NCBI GenBank assembly: GCA_002484335.1
Contig: DLJQ01000001.1
Coordinates: forward strand, 31,474-95,473
From: Flavobacteriales bacterium UBA7612
Lineage (GTDB): Bacteria; Bacteroidota; Bacteroidia; Flavobacteriales; Weeksellaceae
DNA: 64,000 bases
Direction: 5' to 3'
Shown: positions 1 to 7,854 of the stretch, in pieces
Numbering within the stretch: position 1 is the stretch's first letter
Layout of the letters: each line of letters begins with the position of its first letter
Position numbers and translations under genes: made by a program
Notes under the pieces: model-generated
Told to the model about the DNA's origin: nothing
The model's input: the letters and a program-made list of their open reading frames with translations, nothing else
Databases searched by the model: none

Positions 1-1
1 G

Positions 2-154
2 GAAGGAATTATTCCAGCATTAGAATCTTCACATGCTTTAGCAGCTTTAGAAAAAATTAATTTTAAACCGCAAGACATTGTAATTCTGAACCTTTCGGGA
101 AGGGGCGACAAAGATTTAGAAACTTATATGAAAGTTTCTGAAAAATATTCGTGA
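2..154 (+). CDS. trpB: Tryptophan synthase beta chain, C-terminal end (partial)
   Basis: The reading frame is open from the left edge and gives the last 50 residues of a protein ending at TGA 152-154. It contains EGIIPALESSHALA and LSGRGDKD, the hallmark C-terminal blocks of the PLP-dependent beta subunit, which joins indole and L-serine to make tryptophan. The 5' part lies outside the window. The gene normally sits beside trpA, but here a tRNA cluster follows directly and trpA is about 26.5 kb away (26719-27486). Identification is firm although only the tail is visible. Confidence 0.93.
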   Translation, partial: EGIIPALESSHALAALEKINFKPQDIVILNLSGRGDKDLETYMKVSEKYS

Positions 155-160
155 AAATAT

Positions 161-192
161 TTGGATATCTCCTAAAAGTAACGTTAAATTTG
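161..192 (+). promoter_or_regulatory. Bacteroidota-type promoter of the tRNA cluster
   Basis: TTG at 161-163, a 21-base spacer, then TAAATTTG at 185-192, an exact match to the -7 consensus TAnnTTTG. It lies just after the trpB stop, 24 bases before the first tRNA. The bases after the box (CACCC) resemble those at the other tRNA promoters in the window. Confidence 0.6.
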
Positions 193-215
193 CACCCACG
201 ATAGTAGAAATCTAT

Positions 216-290
216 CGGGGTGTAGCGTAGCCCGGTCATCGCGCCTGCTTTGGGAGCAGGAGGTCGCAGGTTCGAATCCTGCCACCCCGA
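216..290 (+). tRNA. tRNA-Pro (anticodon TGG), copy 1
   Basis: A full cloverleaf is visible. The acceptor stem pairs CGGGGTG (216-222) with CACCCCG (283-289), with discriminator A290. The anticodon stem CCTGC/GCAGG encloses TTTGGGA, with TGG at 251-253. The T arm carries GGTTCGAATCC. No CCA is encoded. First gene of a five-tRNA cluster; identical in sequence to copies 2 and 3. Confidence 0.97.
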
Positions 291-344
291 CATAATTTTC
301 TAACAAAGAAAATTAATTGATATTATTGTAAAGAATGACCGAAT

Positions 345-419
345 CGGGGTGTAGCGTAGCCCGGTCATCGCGCCTGCTTTGGGAGCAGGAGGTCGCAGGT
401 TCGAATCCTGCCACCCCGA
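345..419 (+). tRNA. tRNA-Pro (anticodon TGG), copy 2
   Basis: Identical over all 75 bases to the copy at 216-290. It is preceded by ATGACCGAAT, the same ten bases that precede copy 3, so copies 2 and 3 share duplicated flanking DNA as well as the tRNA itself. Confidence 0.97.
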
Positions 420-446
420 CAGTTTTTAGTAGTAAAATTTTGTATT

Positions 447-520
447 GGTCCAGTAGCTCAGCTGGATAGAGCAACTGCCTTCTAAGCAGTAGGTCTCAGG
501 TTCGAATCCTGACTGGATCA
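447..520 (+). tRNA. tRNA-Arg (anticodon TCT)
   Basis: The acceptor stem pairs GGTCCAG (447-453) with CTGGATC (513-519), discriminator A520. The anticodon stem ACTGC/GCAGT encloses CTTCTAA, with TCT at 481-483, which reads AGA/AGG. No encoded CCA. Middle gene of the cluster. Confidence 0.96.
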
Positions 521-547
521 CAAAATTTATTTGAAATAAATAAAAGA

Positions 548-631
548 GGAGAGGTGCCGGAGTGGTAACGGAGCAGATTGCTAATCTGTCATCGGGTAAC
601 CGATGCCAGGGTTCGAGTCCCTGTCTCTCCG
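548..631 (+). tRNA. tRNA-Ser (anticodon GCT)
   Basis: 84 bases with the long variable arm expected of tRNA-Ser (a hairpin near CATCGGGTAACCGATG). The acceptor stem pairs GGAGAGG (548-554) with TCTCTCC (624-630), discriminator G631. The anticodon GCT is at 580-582. No encoded CCA. Confidence 0.96.
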
Positions 632-654
632 CTTATATTTTATTATGACCGAAT

Positions 655-729
655 CGGGGTGTAGCGTAGCCCGGTCATCGCGCCTGCTTTGGGAGCAGGA
701 GGTCGCAGGTTCGAATCCTGCCACCCCGA
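655..729 (+). tRNA. tRNA-Pro (anticodon TGG), copy 3
   Basis: Third identical copy of the 75-base tRNA-Pro gene. It is the last tRNA of the cluster and runs directly into the terminator at 731-770. Confidence 0.97.
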
Positions 730-730
730 C

Positions 731-770
731 AAAAGCCTTTGTAAGATTTACAAAGGCTTTTTTTATTTTT
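731..770 (+). terminator. Rho-independent terminator of the tRNA cluster
   Basis: Stem AAAGCCTTTGTAA / TTACAAAGGCTTT around a GAT loop, followed by a T-rich tract. It begins one base after the last tRNA-Pro. Confidence 0.9.
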
Positions 771-776
771 ATAATT

Positions 777-1691
777 ATGGATTACTCAATACTTGGTAAA
801 AAGGAATCAGTACAATCATATATTTTTGGATTTTCATTCATATTAATCATGGTTATTTCTTCTCTCTATTTTGATGATAAAGAAATTATTCTTCCAGAAA
901 TTGCCGCATTGTCAATAGGAATTTTTACTTTCAGAGAAAATAAATGGTTACAGCAACCATTTCATATATTTTTACTCCCCTCAATTACAGCAATACTAGG
1001 TTTTGGAATAAATTTTCTTGCTATTCCATTTTTATTGAAACTTATAATTATTTTAATTGCTATGTTATTAATTCTTCGAATTTTTAAAAGTCAATTAGCA
1101 CCTTCTTTAGCCACTGGCTTACTACCAATAGTAACAAATGCACATTCATTTTTATTTTTATTTGCTATTTTTATGTTCGTGTTCTTATTATTTATATTTA
1201 TTAAATTATTTAAAATAAAACCAACAGAACAAACCTCTCCCGTAATATATGAAAGTCACAATAGATTATTAATTTGTCTATTTTTAATTTGGAGTGTGAT
1301 TTGCCACTTTTCTGGTTATAATTACTATGCAGCAATTCCTCCAGTAATTGTTGTTGCTTTTGAATCATTAAATAATCCAGCACTAAAATTAAAAGTTCGA
1401 TTAAAACGTATTTTAGCACTTTTTATATCTAGCATAATTGGCTGTTTAACTATAAAATATCTTAATAATTTTTTATTAGCTAGTTTTATAGATTTAATGA
1501 TTGTTTCATCATTATTGTTTTTTTTAAACTTAAGATTACCTCCAGCTTTTGCAATGGTAATTTTACCTATGATTATGCCAGAAAAAACTATAGAACATTT
1601 ACCATTAGCAACGTTTATAATGAGTACATTTTTTATAATGGGAATATTTATGATACAAAAACAATTATATCCTGATCCTATTGATTTTTAA
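777..1691 (+). CDS. Polytopic inner-membrane protein (HPP/FUSC-like, uncertain)
   Basis: 304 residues, starting at ATG 777. The frame stays open upstream through tRNA-Ser and tRNA-Pro, so earlier starts are not credible. The protein is almost entirely hydrophobic, with about eight to ten predicted membrane spans in two similar halves: an N-terminal half with LPEIAALSIG and APSLATGLLPI, and a C-terminal half with IPPVIVVAFESL and LPPAFAMVILP. That pattern recalls HPP or FUSC-type membrane families, but I cannot assign a substrate. It starts right after the tRNA terminator and has no evident RBS. Function unknown. Confidence 0.7.
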   Translation: MDYSILGKKESVQSYIFGFSFILIMVISSLYFDDKEIILPEIAALSIGIFTFRENKWLQQPFHIFLLPSITAILGFGINFLAIPFLLKLIIILIAMLLILRIFKSQLAPSLATGLLPIVTNAHSFLFLFAIFMFVFLLFIFIKLFKIKPTEQTSPVIYESHNRLLICLFLIWSVICHFSGYNYYAAIPPVIVVAFESLNNPALKLKVRLKRILALFISSIIGCLTIKYLNNFLLASFIDLMIVSSLLFFLNLRLPPAFAMVILPMIMPEKTIEHLPLATFIMSTFFIMGIFMIQKQLYPDPIDF

Positions 1692-1752
1692 ATCATACAA
1701 GCAAGCTTTTATAAATACATATTTTATATATTTAAACTTTAATTTATTATAA

Positions 1753-3177
1753 GTGAATACAAAAGAAAATTCTAATCAAAAAGAATTAAAACGAGGACTT
1801 ACAAATCGACATATCCAATTAATAGCTCTTGGAGGAGCAATTGGAACTGGTTTATTTTTAGGTATAGGTCCAGCTGCGGTTCTCGCAGGACCTTCTGTAA
1901 TTTTAGGTTATGCTATTGCTGGAATCATAGCATTCTTTATCATGAGACAATTAGGAGAAATGGTAGTTAATGAACCTGTTTCTGGAAGTTTTAGCCATTT
2001 TGCTTATAAATATTGGGGACCTTTTGCTGGTTATGCTTCTGGATGGAATTATTGGATTCTTTATATATTAGTAAGCATGTCTGAACTTACTGCAATTGGC
2101 ATCTACGTTCAGTTTTGGTGGCCAGAAATTCCTTTATGGTCTTCTAGCTTGTTCTTTTTTATTATAATAAACCTATTAAATCTAGCTTCTGTAAAAGTTT
2201 ATGGAGAAGCTGAATTTTGGTTTTCTATTATAAAAGTCGTTGCTATTCTAGCAATGATAGCATTTGGTACATATTTACTATTTAGTGGTAATGGAGGAGA
2301 ACAAGCTACTATCAAAAATTTATGGAACAATGGTGGATTTTTTCCTAAAGGTTTTTTATCAGGAAATAACAAAGATGGTTTTCAAGGATTATTTTCTGCC
2401 ATGGCATTAATAATGTTTTCTTTTGGAGGGTTAGAATTAATTGGAATTACTGCTGCAGAAGCAGAAAATCCAGAAAAAAATATTCCTAAAGCAACAAATC
2501 AAGTCATCTATAGAATTCTTATTTTTTATGTAGGAGCTTTGATTATTTTATTTTCTTTATCTCCTTGGGAAAATATAACAGACAAAAGTAGTCCATTTGT
2601 AATGGTTTTTAATAATCTAAATTCAATTGACATCAATTTATTTGGACACACAATTGCTTTTTCTAAAATCATTGCAAACGCATTAAACTTGATTGTTCTA
2701 ACTGCTGCTTTATCTGTTTATAATAGTTCTGTCTATAGTAATAGTAGAATGCTTTATGGATTAGCAGAACAAGGAAATGCACCTAGTTTTCTTAAAAAAC
2801 TAAATAAAAATCATGTTCCAATCATGGCTATATTAGTTTCATCCTTATTTGCAGCAGCTTGCATTGTTATTAACAAACTTATACCTGAAAGTGCATTCGA
2901 AATATTAATGTCCTTAGTTGTTTCTTGCTTAGTAATAAATTGGGTAATGATCTCCTTTACTCACTTAAAATATAGAAGACAAAAAAGTATAGAGAATAAC
3001 AAAACTCTCTTTCCTTCATTCTTATATCCAATAAGCAATTATATTTCCATTCTTTTTTTACTGGGTATATTAATTATTATGTGGTTTACAGGACTTAAAA
3101 TTTCTGTAGAATTAATCCCTATTTGGATGATTTTACTTTATATTTCATATATATTCGTAAAAGCTAAAAAGAAATAA
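1753..3177 (+). CDS. Amino-acid permease, APC superfamily (AAT family)
   Basis: 474 residues with about twelve membrane spans. The first span carries GGAIGTGLFLG (residues 27-37), the substrate-binding motif of APC transporters, and the central ITAAEAENPEKNIPKA block is typical of the proton-coupled AAT family (AroP/PheP/ProY/CycA type). The start is GTG at 1753: the preceding in-frame codon is the stop TAA, and no ATG occurs before the first span. Substrate is not predictable from sequence. It stands alone, with a terminator at 3181-3213 shared with the convergent thioredoxin gene. Confidence 0.9.
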   Translation: MNTKENSNQKELKRGLTNRHIQLIALGGAIGTGLFLGIGPAAVLAGPSVILGYAIAGIIAFFIMRQLGEMVVNEPVSGSFSHFAYKYWGPFAGYASGWNYWILYILVSMSELTAIGIYVQFWWPEIPLWSSSLFFFIIINLLNLASVKVYGEAEFWFSIIKVVAILAMIAFGTYLLFSGNGGEQATIKNLWNNGGFFPKGFLSGNNKDGFQGLFSAMALIMFSFGGLELIGITAAEAENPEKNIPKATNQVIYRILIFYVGALIILFSLSPWENITDKSSPFVMVFNNLNSIDINLFGHTIAFSKIIANALNLIVLTAALSVYNSSVYSNSRMLYGLAEQGNAPSFLKKLNKNHVPIMAILVSSLFAAACIVINKLIPESAFEILMSLVVSCLVINWVMISFTHLKYRRQKSIENNKTLFPSFLYPISNYISILFLLGILIIMWFTGLKISVELIPIWMILLYISYIFVKAKKK

Positions 3178-3180
3178 TAA

Positions 3181-3213
3181 AAAAGAGAGACTATTTAAAT
3201 GGTCTCTCTTTTT
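3181..3213. terminator. Bidirectional terminator between permease and thioredoxin genes
   Basis: Stem AGAGAGAC / GTCTCTCT flanked by A and T tracts, so it can work on both strands. It separates convergent genes ending at 3177 (+) and 3216 (-). Confidence 0.85.
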
Positions 3214-3215
3214 TA

Positions 3216-3566
3216 TTAAATATATTTTTTTATTTGATCCACCAATTGTTCTTTTGGTCGAGCTCCACTTTCTTTCCATAATAATTCACCATTTTTAAAT
3301 ATAGCAAAAGTAGGAACACCTTTTACTTGATATCTAGCAGCCAAATCCTGATATTTATCTATATCTACCTTTAATATTTTAACCTCATCTCCCAATTCTT
3401 CTTTTACTTGCTGTAAGATAGGCCCCATCATTTGACAAGGTCCACACCAAGTAGCAAAAAAATCCAATAAAACAGGTTTATCTGAACTTATAATTTCTTC
3501 GAAAGTCATTGTTCTATTATTTTGTGTTATTGATTTATCTTTTTTATTGAAAAAGTTTTTAAACAT
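3216..3566 (-). CDS. trxA: Thioredoxin
   Basis: 116 residues, thioredoxin fold, with redox motif WCGPC (residues 40-44) and the cis-proline block KGVPTF. It is a cytoplasmic disulfide reductase with a 20-residue extension before the core. I chose ATG 3566 over the GTG at 3602: a TAnnTTTG box (3584-3591) and a TTCG-loop hairpin (3591-3621) lie between them, so an mRNA from that promoter would not contain the GTG. A still shorter start (MTFEEI) is possible. Confidence 0.93.
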   Translation of the reverse strand: MFKNFFNKKDKSITQNNRTMTFEEIISSDKPVLLDFFATWCGPCQMMGPILQQVKEELGDEVKILKVDIDKYQDLAARYQVKGVPTFAIFKNGELLWKESGARPKEQLVDQIKKYI

Positions 3567-3583
3567 ATTTTTTGTTCTTCTAT

Positions 3584-3591
3584 CAAATTTA
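3584..3591 (-). promoter_or_regulatory. Candidate -7 promoter box of trxA
   Basis: TAAATTTG on the minus strand matches TAnnTTTG exactly and sits 17 bases before the chosen ATG. No TTG at the expected -33 position. Confidence 0.4.
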
Positions 3592-3621
3592 CAAAAAAGC
3601 ACTTCCGAAGAAGCGCTTTTT
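3591..3621 (-). terminator. Hairpin terminator with a TTCG tetraloop
   Basis: On the minus strand the stem AAGCGCTTC / GAAGTGCTT closes a TTCG loop and ends in a T run. It lies about 180 bases after the SUFU-domain gene and just upstream of the trxA promoter box, so it probably ends the SUFU transcript. Confidence 0.7.
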
Positions 3622-3801
3622 CATAATTAGCTTTCACTAATTACTAACCTAACCTATGAAAAATTTATTCTATCGTTAGTGCTACTAACAATTTCTATTA
3701 TTAGAATAATCAAATAAAATACCAATATTAAAATACTGACACACTGAACATTACATTTAACACAAATTAAGTTTTAATAAGTTCTAATGTTAAAAAAAAC
3801 A

Positions 3802-4437
3802 TTATAATTCACAAATAAATTTAGGATTTTCTGACTTTATTTCATCCAATACTGACTTTATTTCTTCTTTTGTCGAATTTTCTTCTAATCTTTTTAATTG
3901 TTGGGAATTCAATCCAACTAATTGTAAAAACATAACTTTACCATGAGGTGTTTCAATCTCATCTAAATCACCATCTTTAATAAAAGCTAATCCTACTATA
4001 TCAGTATCCGAATCGGAGCGTATAGGACCTCCTAGAGGTAAAAATTGATATTCATCAAACCAAACTTTTGTCTCATTAACAAATCGTGCTAAATTGTTCA
4101 TCAATTGCACAACCCAAAATGGATCTTCATCTTTATCTTCTTTTACTTTTTTTACACGAAAAGAAAATTCAAATCCCCATTTACTAAATTCTTCACCAAC
4201 ACTTTCTTCCGAATAGTATAAATGAGACATACCATAACTTACTAAATGTCTATAATCATCAACATCAAACACAGCTACTCCATCAATAGGATCTTCACCT
4301 CCCTGAAAAGACATAACTTTAGGAGAATAAAATCTAGGCTCTAAGTCTCCGTATATTTTTTTTAATCGATTCTCTATAAATAAAGCACCTACGGCTTGAT
4401 CTTTTTTATATTGTTTTTTGTATTCTTCTAAATTCAT
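3802..4437 (-). CDS. Suppressor-of-fused (SUFU) domain protein
   Basis: 211 residues, no signal peptide or membrane span. The central part (about 40-190), with PIDGVAVFDVDDYRHLVSYG, the GFEFSFRVKK strand and FLPLGGPIRSDSDTDIVGLA, matches the bacterial SUFU-like family (PF05076). Bacterial members often occur as immunity or accessory proteins near polymorphic toxins, but no toxin gene is visible here. A TATTTTTG box ends four bases before the ATG, suggesting a leaderless mRNA. Family assignment is good; biological role unknown. Confidence 0.82.
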   Translation of the reverse strand: MNLEEYKKQYKKDQAVGALFIENRLKKIYGDLEPRFYSPKVMSFQGGEDPIDGVAVFDVDDYRHLVSYGMSHLYYSEESVGEEFSKWGFEFSFRVKKVKEDKDEDPFWVVQLMNNLARFVNETKVWFDEYQFLPLGGPIRSDSDTDIVGLAFIKDGDLDEIETPHGKVMFLQLVGLNSQQLKRLEENSTKEEIKSVLDEIKSENPKFICEL

Positions 4438-4441
4438 AGTA

Positions 4442-4449
4442 CAAAAATA
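4442..4449 (-). promoter_or_regulatory. Candidate leaderless promoter of the SUFU gene
   Basis: TATTTTTG (TAnnTTTG) on the minus strand is followed by only four bases and then the ATG at 4437, so transcription would start at or next to the initiation codon. Confidence 0.45.
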
Positions 4450-4472
4450 AATGATAAATAATTATTAGACAT

Positions 4473-4506
4473 AAAAAAAGAGAGCTTCTTATTAGAAACT
4501 CTCTTG
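4473..4506 (-). terminator. Terminator of the initiator-tRNA pair
   Basis: On the minus strand, stem AAGAGAG / CTCTCTT followed by seven Ts, starting a few bases after the last tRNA. Confidence 0.85.
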
Positions 4507-4510
4507 CTAG

Positions 4511-4583
<73 letters not shown>

Positions 4584-4590
4584 ATCTTAG

Positions 4591-4663
<73 letters not shown>

Positions 4664-4674
4664 TTATTGGATTG

Positions 4675-4704
4675 CAAATATACAAACTAATTTTAAAACA
4701 CCAA
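4675..4704 (-). promoter_or_regulatory. Promoter of the initiator-tRNA pair
   Basis: On the minus strand, TTG, exactly 19 bases, then TATATTTG, followed by CAATCCAA. This box and the bases after it are nearly the same as at the tRNA-Arg (28211-28239) and tRNA-Phe (62939-62970) promoters. Confidence 0.7.
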
Positions 4705-4949
4705 ATAAATATGAAATTATTTTTATAATTTTATTTAGTTAATCATTTTACTATTGATTAAAAAAAATTAACACTATACATATCAAACACATACAATCTT
4801 GTTTATTAAATGTTTTTTTTAGAAATAATTTTTATTTATAATACCGATTGACATTAAAATCCTATTATAAAGTTTTTTTTAAGTTTATAAAACTTTACCG
4901 TTTTTAAGATATTGTAATAAAATTACCCAAATACATTGAATACTAACTT
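4705..4949. other. AT-rich intergenic region, nothing recognised
   Basis: About 245 bases between the initiator-tRNA promoter and the end of the LOG-family gene. Rich in A/T runs, with no convincing ORF, hairpin with a T tract, or repeat. Confidence 0.5.
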
Positions 4950-6110
4950 TTATTTATTTTGTAATACTGGAATAGGTGGATTATTAATAATAAAATCAAC
5001 AACAGCTTCTGACCTATCTGTCAAATAAAGTAAATTTTTATATTCTTGGTCTTTTGCTAGTTGATGCAATACAGAATAAATTGCTGTATCTTCTACATAT
5101 CTTTTCTTGCTTAAAAATATCATTGGACTATAATAACCTGAAGTTCCATAATGATTTTGGGCAGCTTCTTGAAAAATTTCTTGTGTTGTACCTGCACTTC
5201 CTGGAGCATAAACTAAACCAAATAAACTAATAGTTAGCAACATATCTTCTCGAATACTGTTTGAAAAATATTTTGCTATATATGTTGCAAATAAATTACT
5301 AGGTTCATGTCCATAAAACCATGTAGGAATTGCTAGATTTTCTGTTCCATCTGGATAAAGTTCTAGTACTTTTTGCGCATTTGTAATATATTTTTTTGCT
5401 AGATATTCTTTTTGTTCTTCATCTACCAAATCTAAATCTGCTAAAATAGAGATTGCATTTTTTAAGTCTCCATCCGAATATTTTGCCATATAAGCACCTA
5501 AATTTGCTGCTTCCATAATCCCTGGCCCACCTCCTGAGACTATAAAATAACCTTTTTCTGTTGCCCATTTTGCTGCAAAAGCTACTTTATTATAAAATTC
5601 TGAGTTTCTAGCAGTAGAATGTCCTCCCATAAAACCTATAACTTTCTTTTTTGTCATTCCATTATTATCATAATGTAAAATTCGACGTAAACCATCATCA
5701 ATTGATAAATCATGTATCCTTTGGGAAAGAGCTTCGGACAAGGATAAATTATATTTATTTTTAACAAAATGTTTATAAATTTCTAAATCTTTACTTTTAT
5801 CATCTTCTGGATTAAAACCTTCCATCAGTTCTTGCCATGTATACAATTTTCCTCTATATGGATTGTATGGTATTTTATCAAATTTAGGATATACAAAAGC
5901 TCCTCGTTCAATAAGACTTATTGCTTCATCCTTTTTAAATTTGCACCCTAAAAAAGATGTATTATTTAAAATATAGTCATCCCAATGAATACTTTGTTTT
6001 ATAAAACTGACATCTTGAATAACTATATTAGTTAAATCATTTGTTTGTTCTATAAGATCTTTCCACTCATGTAGATTATGTACTAGGTTTTTAATTGGTT
6101 TTATTTTCAT
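4950..6110 (-). CDS. LOG-family nucleotide-binding protein (PpnN-like)
   Basis: 386 residues. The C-terminal two thirds have the Rossmann-like fold of LOG / lysine-decarboxylase-like proteins: FMGGHS (160-165), GGGPGIMEAAN (193-203) and PGSAGTTQE (303-311), which corresponds to the family signature PGGxGTxxE with the second and third glycines replaced by Ser and Ala. Family members hydrolyse nucleotide monophosphates to base and ribose 5-phosphate. The 150-residue N-terminal extension makes it resemble the longer PpnN/YgdH branch rather than short LOG enzymes. Whether the altered motif keeps activity is open. Monocistronic by position. Confidence 0.85.
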   Translation of the reverse strand: MKIKPIKNLVHNLHEWKDLIEQTNDLTNIVIQDVSFIKQSIHWDDYILNNTSFLGCKFKKDEAISLIERGAFVYPKFDKIPYNPYRGKLYTWQELMEGFNPEDDKSKDLEIYKHFVKNKYNLSLSEALSQRIHDLSIDDGLRRILHYDNNGMTKKKVIGFMGGHSTARNSEFYNKVAFAAKWATEKGYFIVSGGGPGIMEAANLGAYMAKYSDGDLKNAISILADLDLVDEEQKEYLAKKYITNAQKVLELYPDGTENLAIPTWFYGHEPSNLFATYIAKYFSNSIREDMLLTISLFGLVYAPGSAGTTQEIFQEAAQNHYGTSGYYSPMIFLSKKRYVEDTAIYSVLHQLAKDQEYKNLLYLTDRSEAVVDFIINNPPIPVLQNK

Positions 6111-6205
6111 TATATTGTTATATTAATCATAATTTATTGAAAATTGAAGTTACATTATTTAATTAAAAACTTAATATTCATATCTAATAAATTGTTAATC
6201 TAAAT

Positions 6206-6213
6206 TATCTTTG
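6206..6213 (+). promoter_or_regulatory. Candidate -7 promoter box of the thioesterase gene
   Basis: TATCTTTG matches TAnnTTTG exactly, 63 bases before the ATG. No TTG at the usual distance, so support is partial. Confidence 0.35.
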
Positions 6214-6276
6214 TATGATTTTCAGAATTATAATTCGAAATCATATAATTTAAAATGTTTATTTAAATAAATAGTA

Positions 6277-6693
6277 ATGCATATTGATCAAAATAATAGA
6301 GAACAATTAATTGAACAACGTATTAATGATTCTGTAACTAGTGTTTTTAAAGTTGTTTTTCCTGGTGATACAAATCATCACCATACAATGTTTGGAGGAG
6401 GAGTTATGTCCTTAATGGATGAAACTTCTTTTATTGCAGGAACTAGATTTTGTCGTAAACCTTTGGTAACTGTAAGTAGCGGTAAAATAGATTTCAATTT
6501 ACCAATTCCTGGAGGAACATTAGTTGAATTGATAGGAAAAGTAGTTCGTGTAGGGCGTACAAGTTTAGATGTACAAGTTGAAGTATTTATTGAAAGTATG
6601 TATAGTGACGATAGTAGACAAAAAGCTATTTCTGGTGTATTTACTTTTGTTGCTTTGGATGAAAATAAAAATCCTGTTCAAGTAATTGATTAA
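6277..6693 (+). CDS. Acyl-CoA thioesterase, hotdog fold (YciA/BACH type)
   Basis: 138 residues, one hotdog domain. FPGDTNHHHTMFGGGVMSLM followed by DE at residues 28-49 is the characteristic block of the acyl-CoA hydrolase family, with the invariant Asp-Glu. VTVSSGKIDF and GKVVRVGRTSLDVQVEV supply the following strands. It would hydrolyse acyl-CoA to free acid and CoA in the cytoplasm; chain-length preference cannot be read. Single gene between its own promoter box and a terminator at 6714-6751. Confidence 0.92.
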   Translation: MHIDQNNREQLIEQRINDSVTSVFKVVFPGDTNHHHTMFGGGVMSLMDETSFIAGTRFCRKPLVTVSSGKIDFNLPIPGGTLVELIGKVVRVGRTSLDVQVEVFIESMYSDDSRQKAISGVFTFVALDENKNPVQVID

Positions 6694-6713
6694 TTACTTT
6701 TGAGCAACTGAAT

Positions 6714-6751
6714 AAAAAAACGCTTTATGTTATATCATAAGCGTTTTTTTA
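6714..6751. terminator. Bidirectional terminator between thioesterase and mvaD
   Basis: Imperfect stem of ACGCTTTATG with CATAAGCGT, with an A run before and a T run after. It serves convergent genes ending at 6693 (+) and 6772 (-). Confidence 0.85.
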
Positions 6752-6771
6752 CTTTTTAAATTTTAAGTAAA

Positions 6772-7839
6772 TTAGAAATTTACCTTATCTTTTATATAGT
6801 TTCCATTTTGACAAAAAGCTTTTAATTCTTTTTCTATAAATATTTCTATTTCTAATGCATCTGAGGCAGGATACAATAAATGAATATTTGCACCAGCATC
6901 TAATGTAAAAAACAATTGTTTATCTGTTTCTCTACGGTATTCCCATAATTTTTCTAAAGCTGCAACTGTATTTGGTTTCATTAAAATAAATGCAGGATTA
7001 GACATCATCATCATTGCATGCAATGTTAATGCTTCGTGTTCTACTAATTCTCCAAAAGCTTTTACATCTCCATTTTTTAAAATTGGAATTAATTTTTCTA
7101 AATTTTCATTTGCTTCTACAAAACGATGTTCTGCGTAGGGATGATTATTCATTAAATTATGACCAACAGTAGATGAAACAGATTTTTGTCCTTCATGAAT
7201 CAATAATATTGTATCATGAAAAGTTTTAAAAACTTCATGAATTTCAGTATCTGGATATTTTGTTCCATAAAGATCAGAACTACCTTTTATAAAATTATTT
7301 TCACCCCATTCTACTAAACCTTTAAAAACAGATCGACAAGCGCTACCAGAACCTAAACGAGCAAGAAAAGAAGCTTTTTTCAATGATTCTTCTTCAGAAA
7401 GATTTGCTCCTAAATTATTTTCTATTTGTACCAAACATAATGCTAAAGCAGACATTCCTGATGCCGAAGATGCAATACCAGAACTATGAGGAAAAGAATT
7501 GTGTGTATGAACTGTAAATTTATATCCTTTTAAAAAAGGAACATAATCAATTATACGTTCAAAAAATGTAATAATTTTCGGTGAAAAACTATTTTTCTTT
7601 TCTCCTTCTAAATAAACTTCAACTTCAAAATTATCAGATTGTTTTTTCTTAAATTTTAATTCAGTTTCAGTATAACTATTAGTTAATGTATAACTTATTG
7701 AACTATTTGTTGGAATTTGATTTTTCTTTTTTCCCCAATATTTTATTAAAGCAATATTAGAAGGACTTTTGGCATTAACACTTCCTTCTTCTATCGAAAA
7801 AGAAGTTGTAGAAAGGTTTGATATGAATTGTTGTTCCAT
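6772..7839 (-). CDS. mvaD: Diphosphomevalonate decarboxylase
   Basis: 355 residues, GHMP-kinase superfamily. SPSNIALIKYWGK (25-37), the phosphate loop SSGIASSASGMSALA (118-132), SGSACRS (163-169) and the catalytic-Asp block LDAGANIHLLYP near the C terminus are diagnostic. It catalyses ATP-dependent decarboxylation of mevalonate 5-diphosphate to isopentenyl diphosphate, so isoprenoids are made by the mevalonate route, as is usual in Flavobacteriia. It is the last gene of a corA-SDR-mvaD run, 15 bases after the SDR gene. No other mevalonate-pathway gene is in the window. Confidence 0.95.
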   Translation of the reverse strand: MEQQFISNLSTTSFSIEEGSVNAKSPSNIALIKYWGKKKNQIPTNSSISYTLTNSYTETELKFKKKQSDNFEVEVYLEGEKKNSFSPKIITFFERIIDYVPFLKGYKFTVHTHNSFPHSSGIASSASGMSALALCLVQIENNLGANLSEEESLKKASFLARLGSGSACRSVFKGLVEWGENNFIKGSSDLYGTKYPDTEIHEVFKTFHDTILLIHEGQKSVSSTVGHNLMNNHPYAEHRFVEANENLEKLIPILKNGDVKAFGELVEHEALTLHAMMMMSNPAFILMKPNTVAALEKLWEYRRETDKQLFFTLDAGANIHLLYPASDALEIEIFIEKELKAFCQNGNYIKDKVNF

Positions 7840-7854
7840 AAAAACAAAAATAAG

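Noticed and set aside
63..293. Minus-strand ORF beginning SGWQDSNLRPPAPKAGA
   Set aside because: This is antisense to tRNA-Pro and the trpB tail; the peptide is a familiar artefact of translating a tRNA-Pro gene.
603..776. N-terminal extension of the membrane-protein ORF to 603
   Set aside because: It would translate through tRNA-Ser, tRNA-Pro and a terminator; the ATG at 777 after the terminator is the credible start.
3567..3602. GTG start for thioredoxin at 3602
   Set aside because: A promoter-like box and a terminator hairpin lie between it and the thioredoxin fold; ATG 3566 fits better.
6192..6213. TTG at 6192 as -33 partner of the thioesterase promoter box
   Set aside because: The spacer would be 11 bases, too short for the 17-23 range; only the -7 box is kept.
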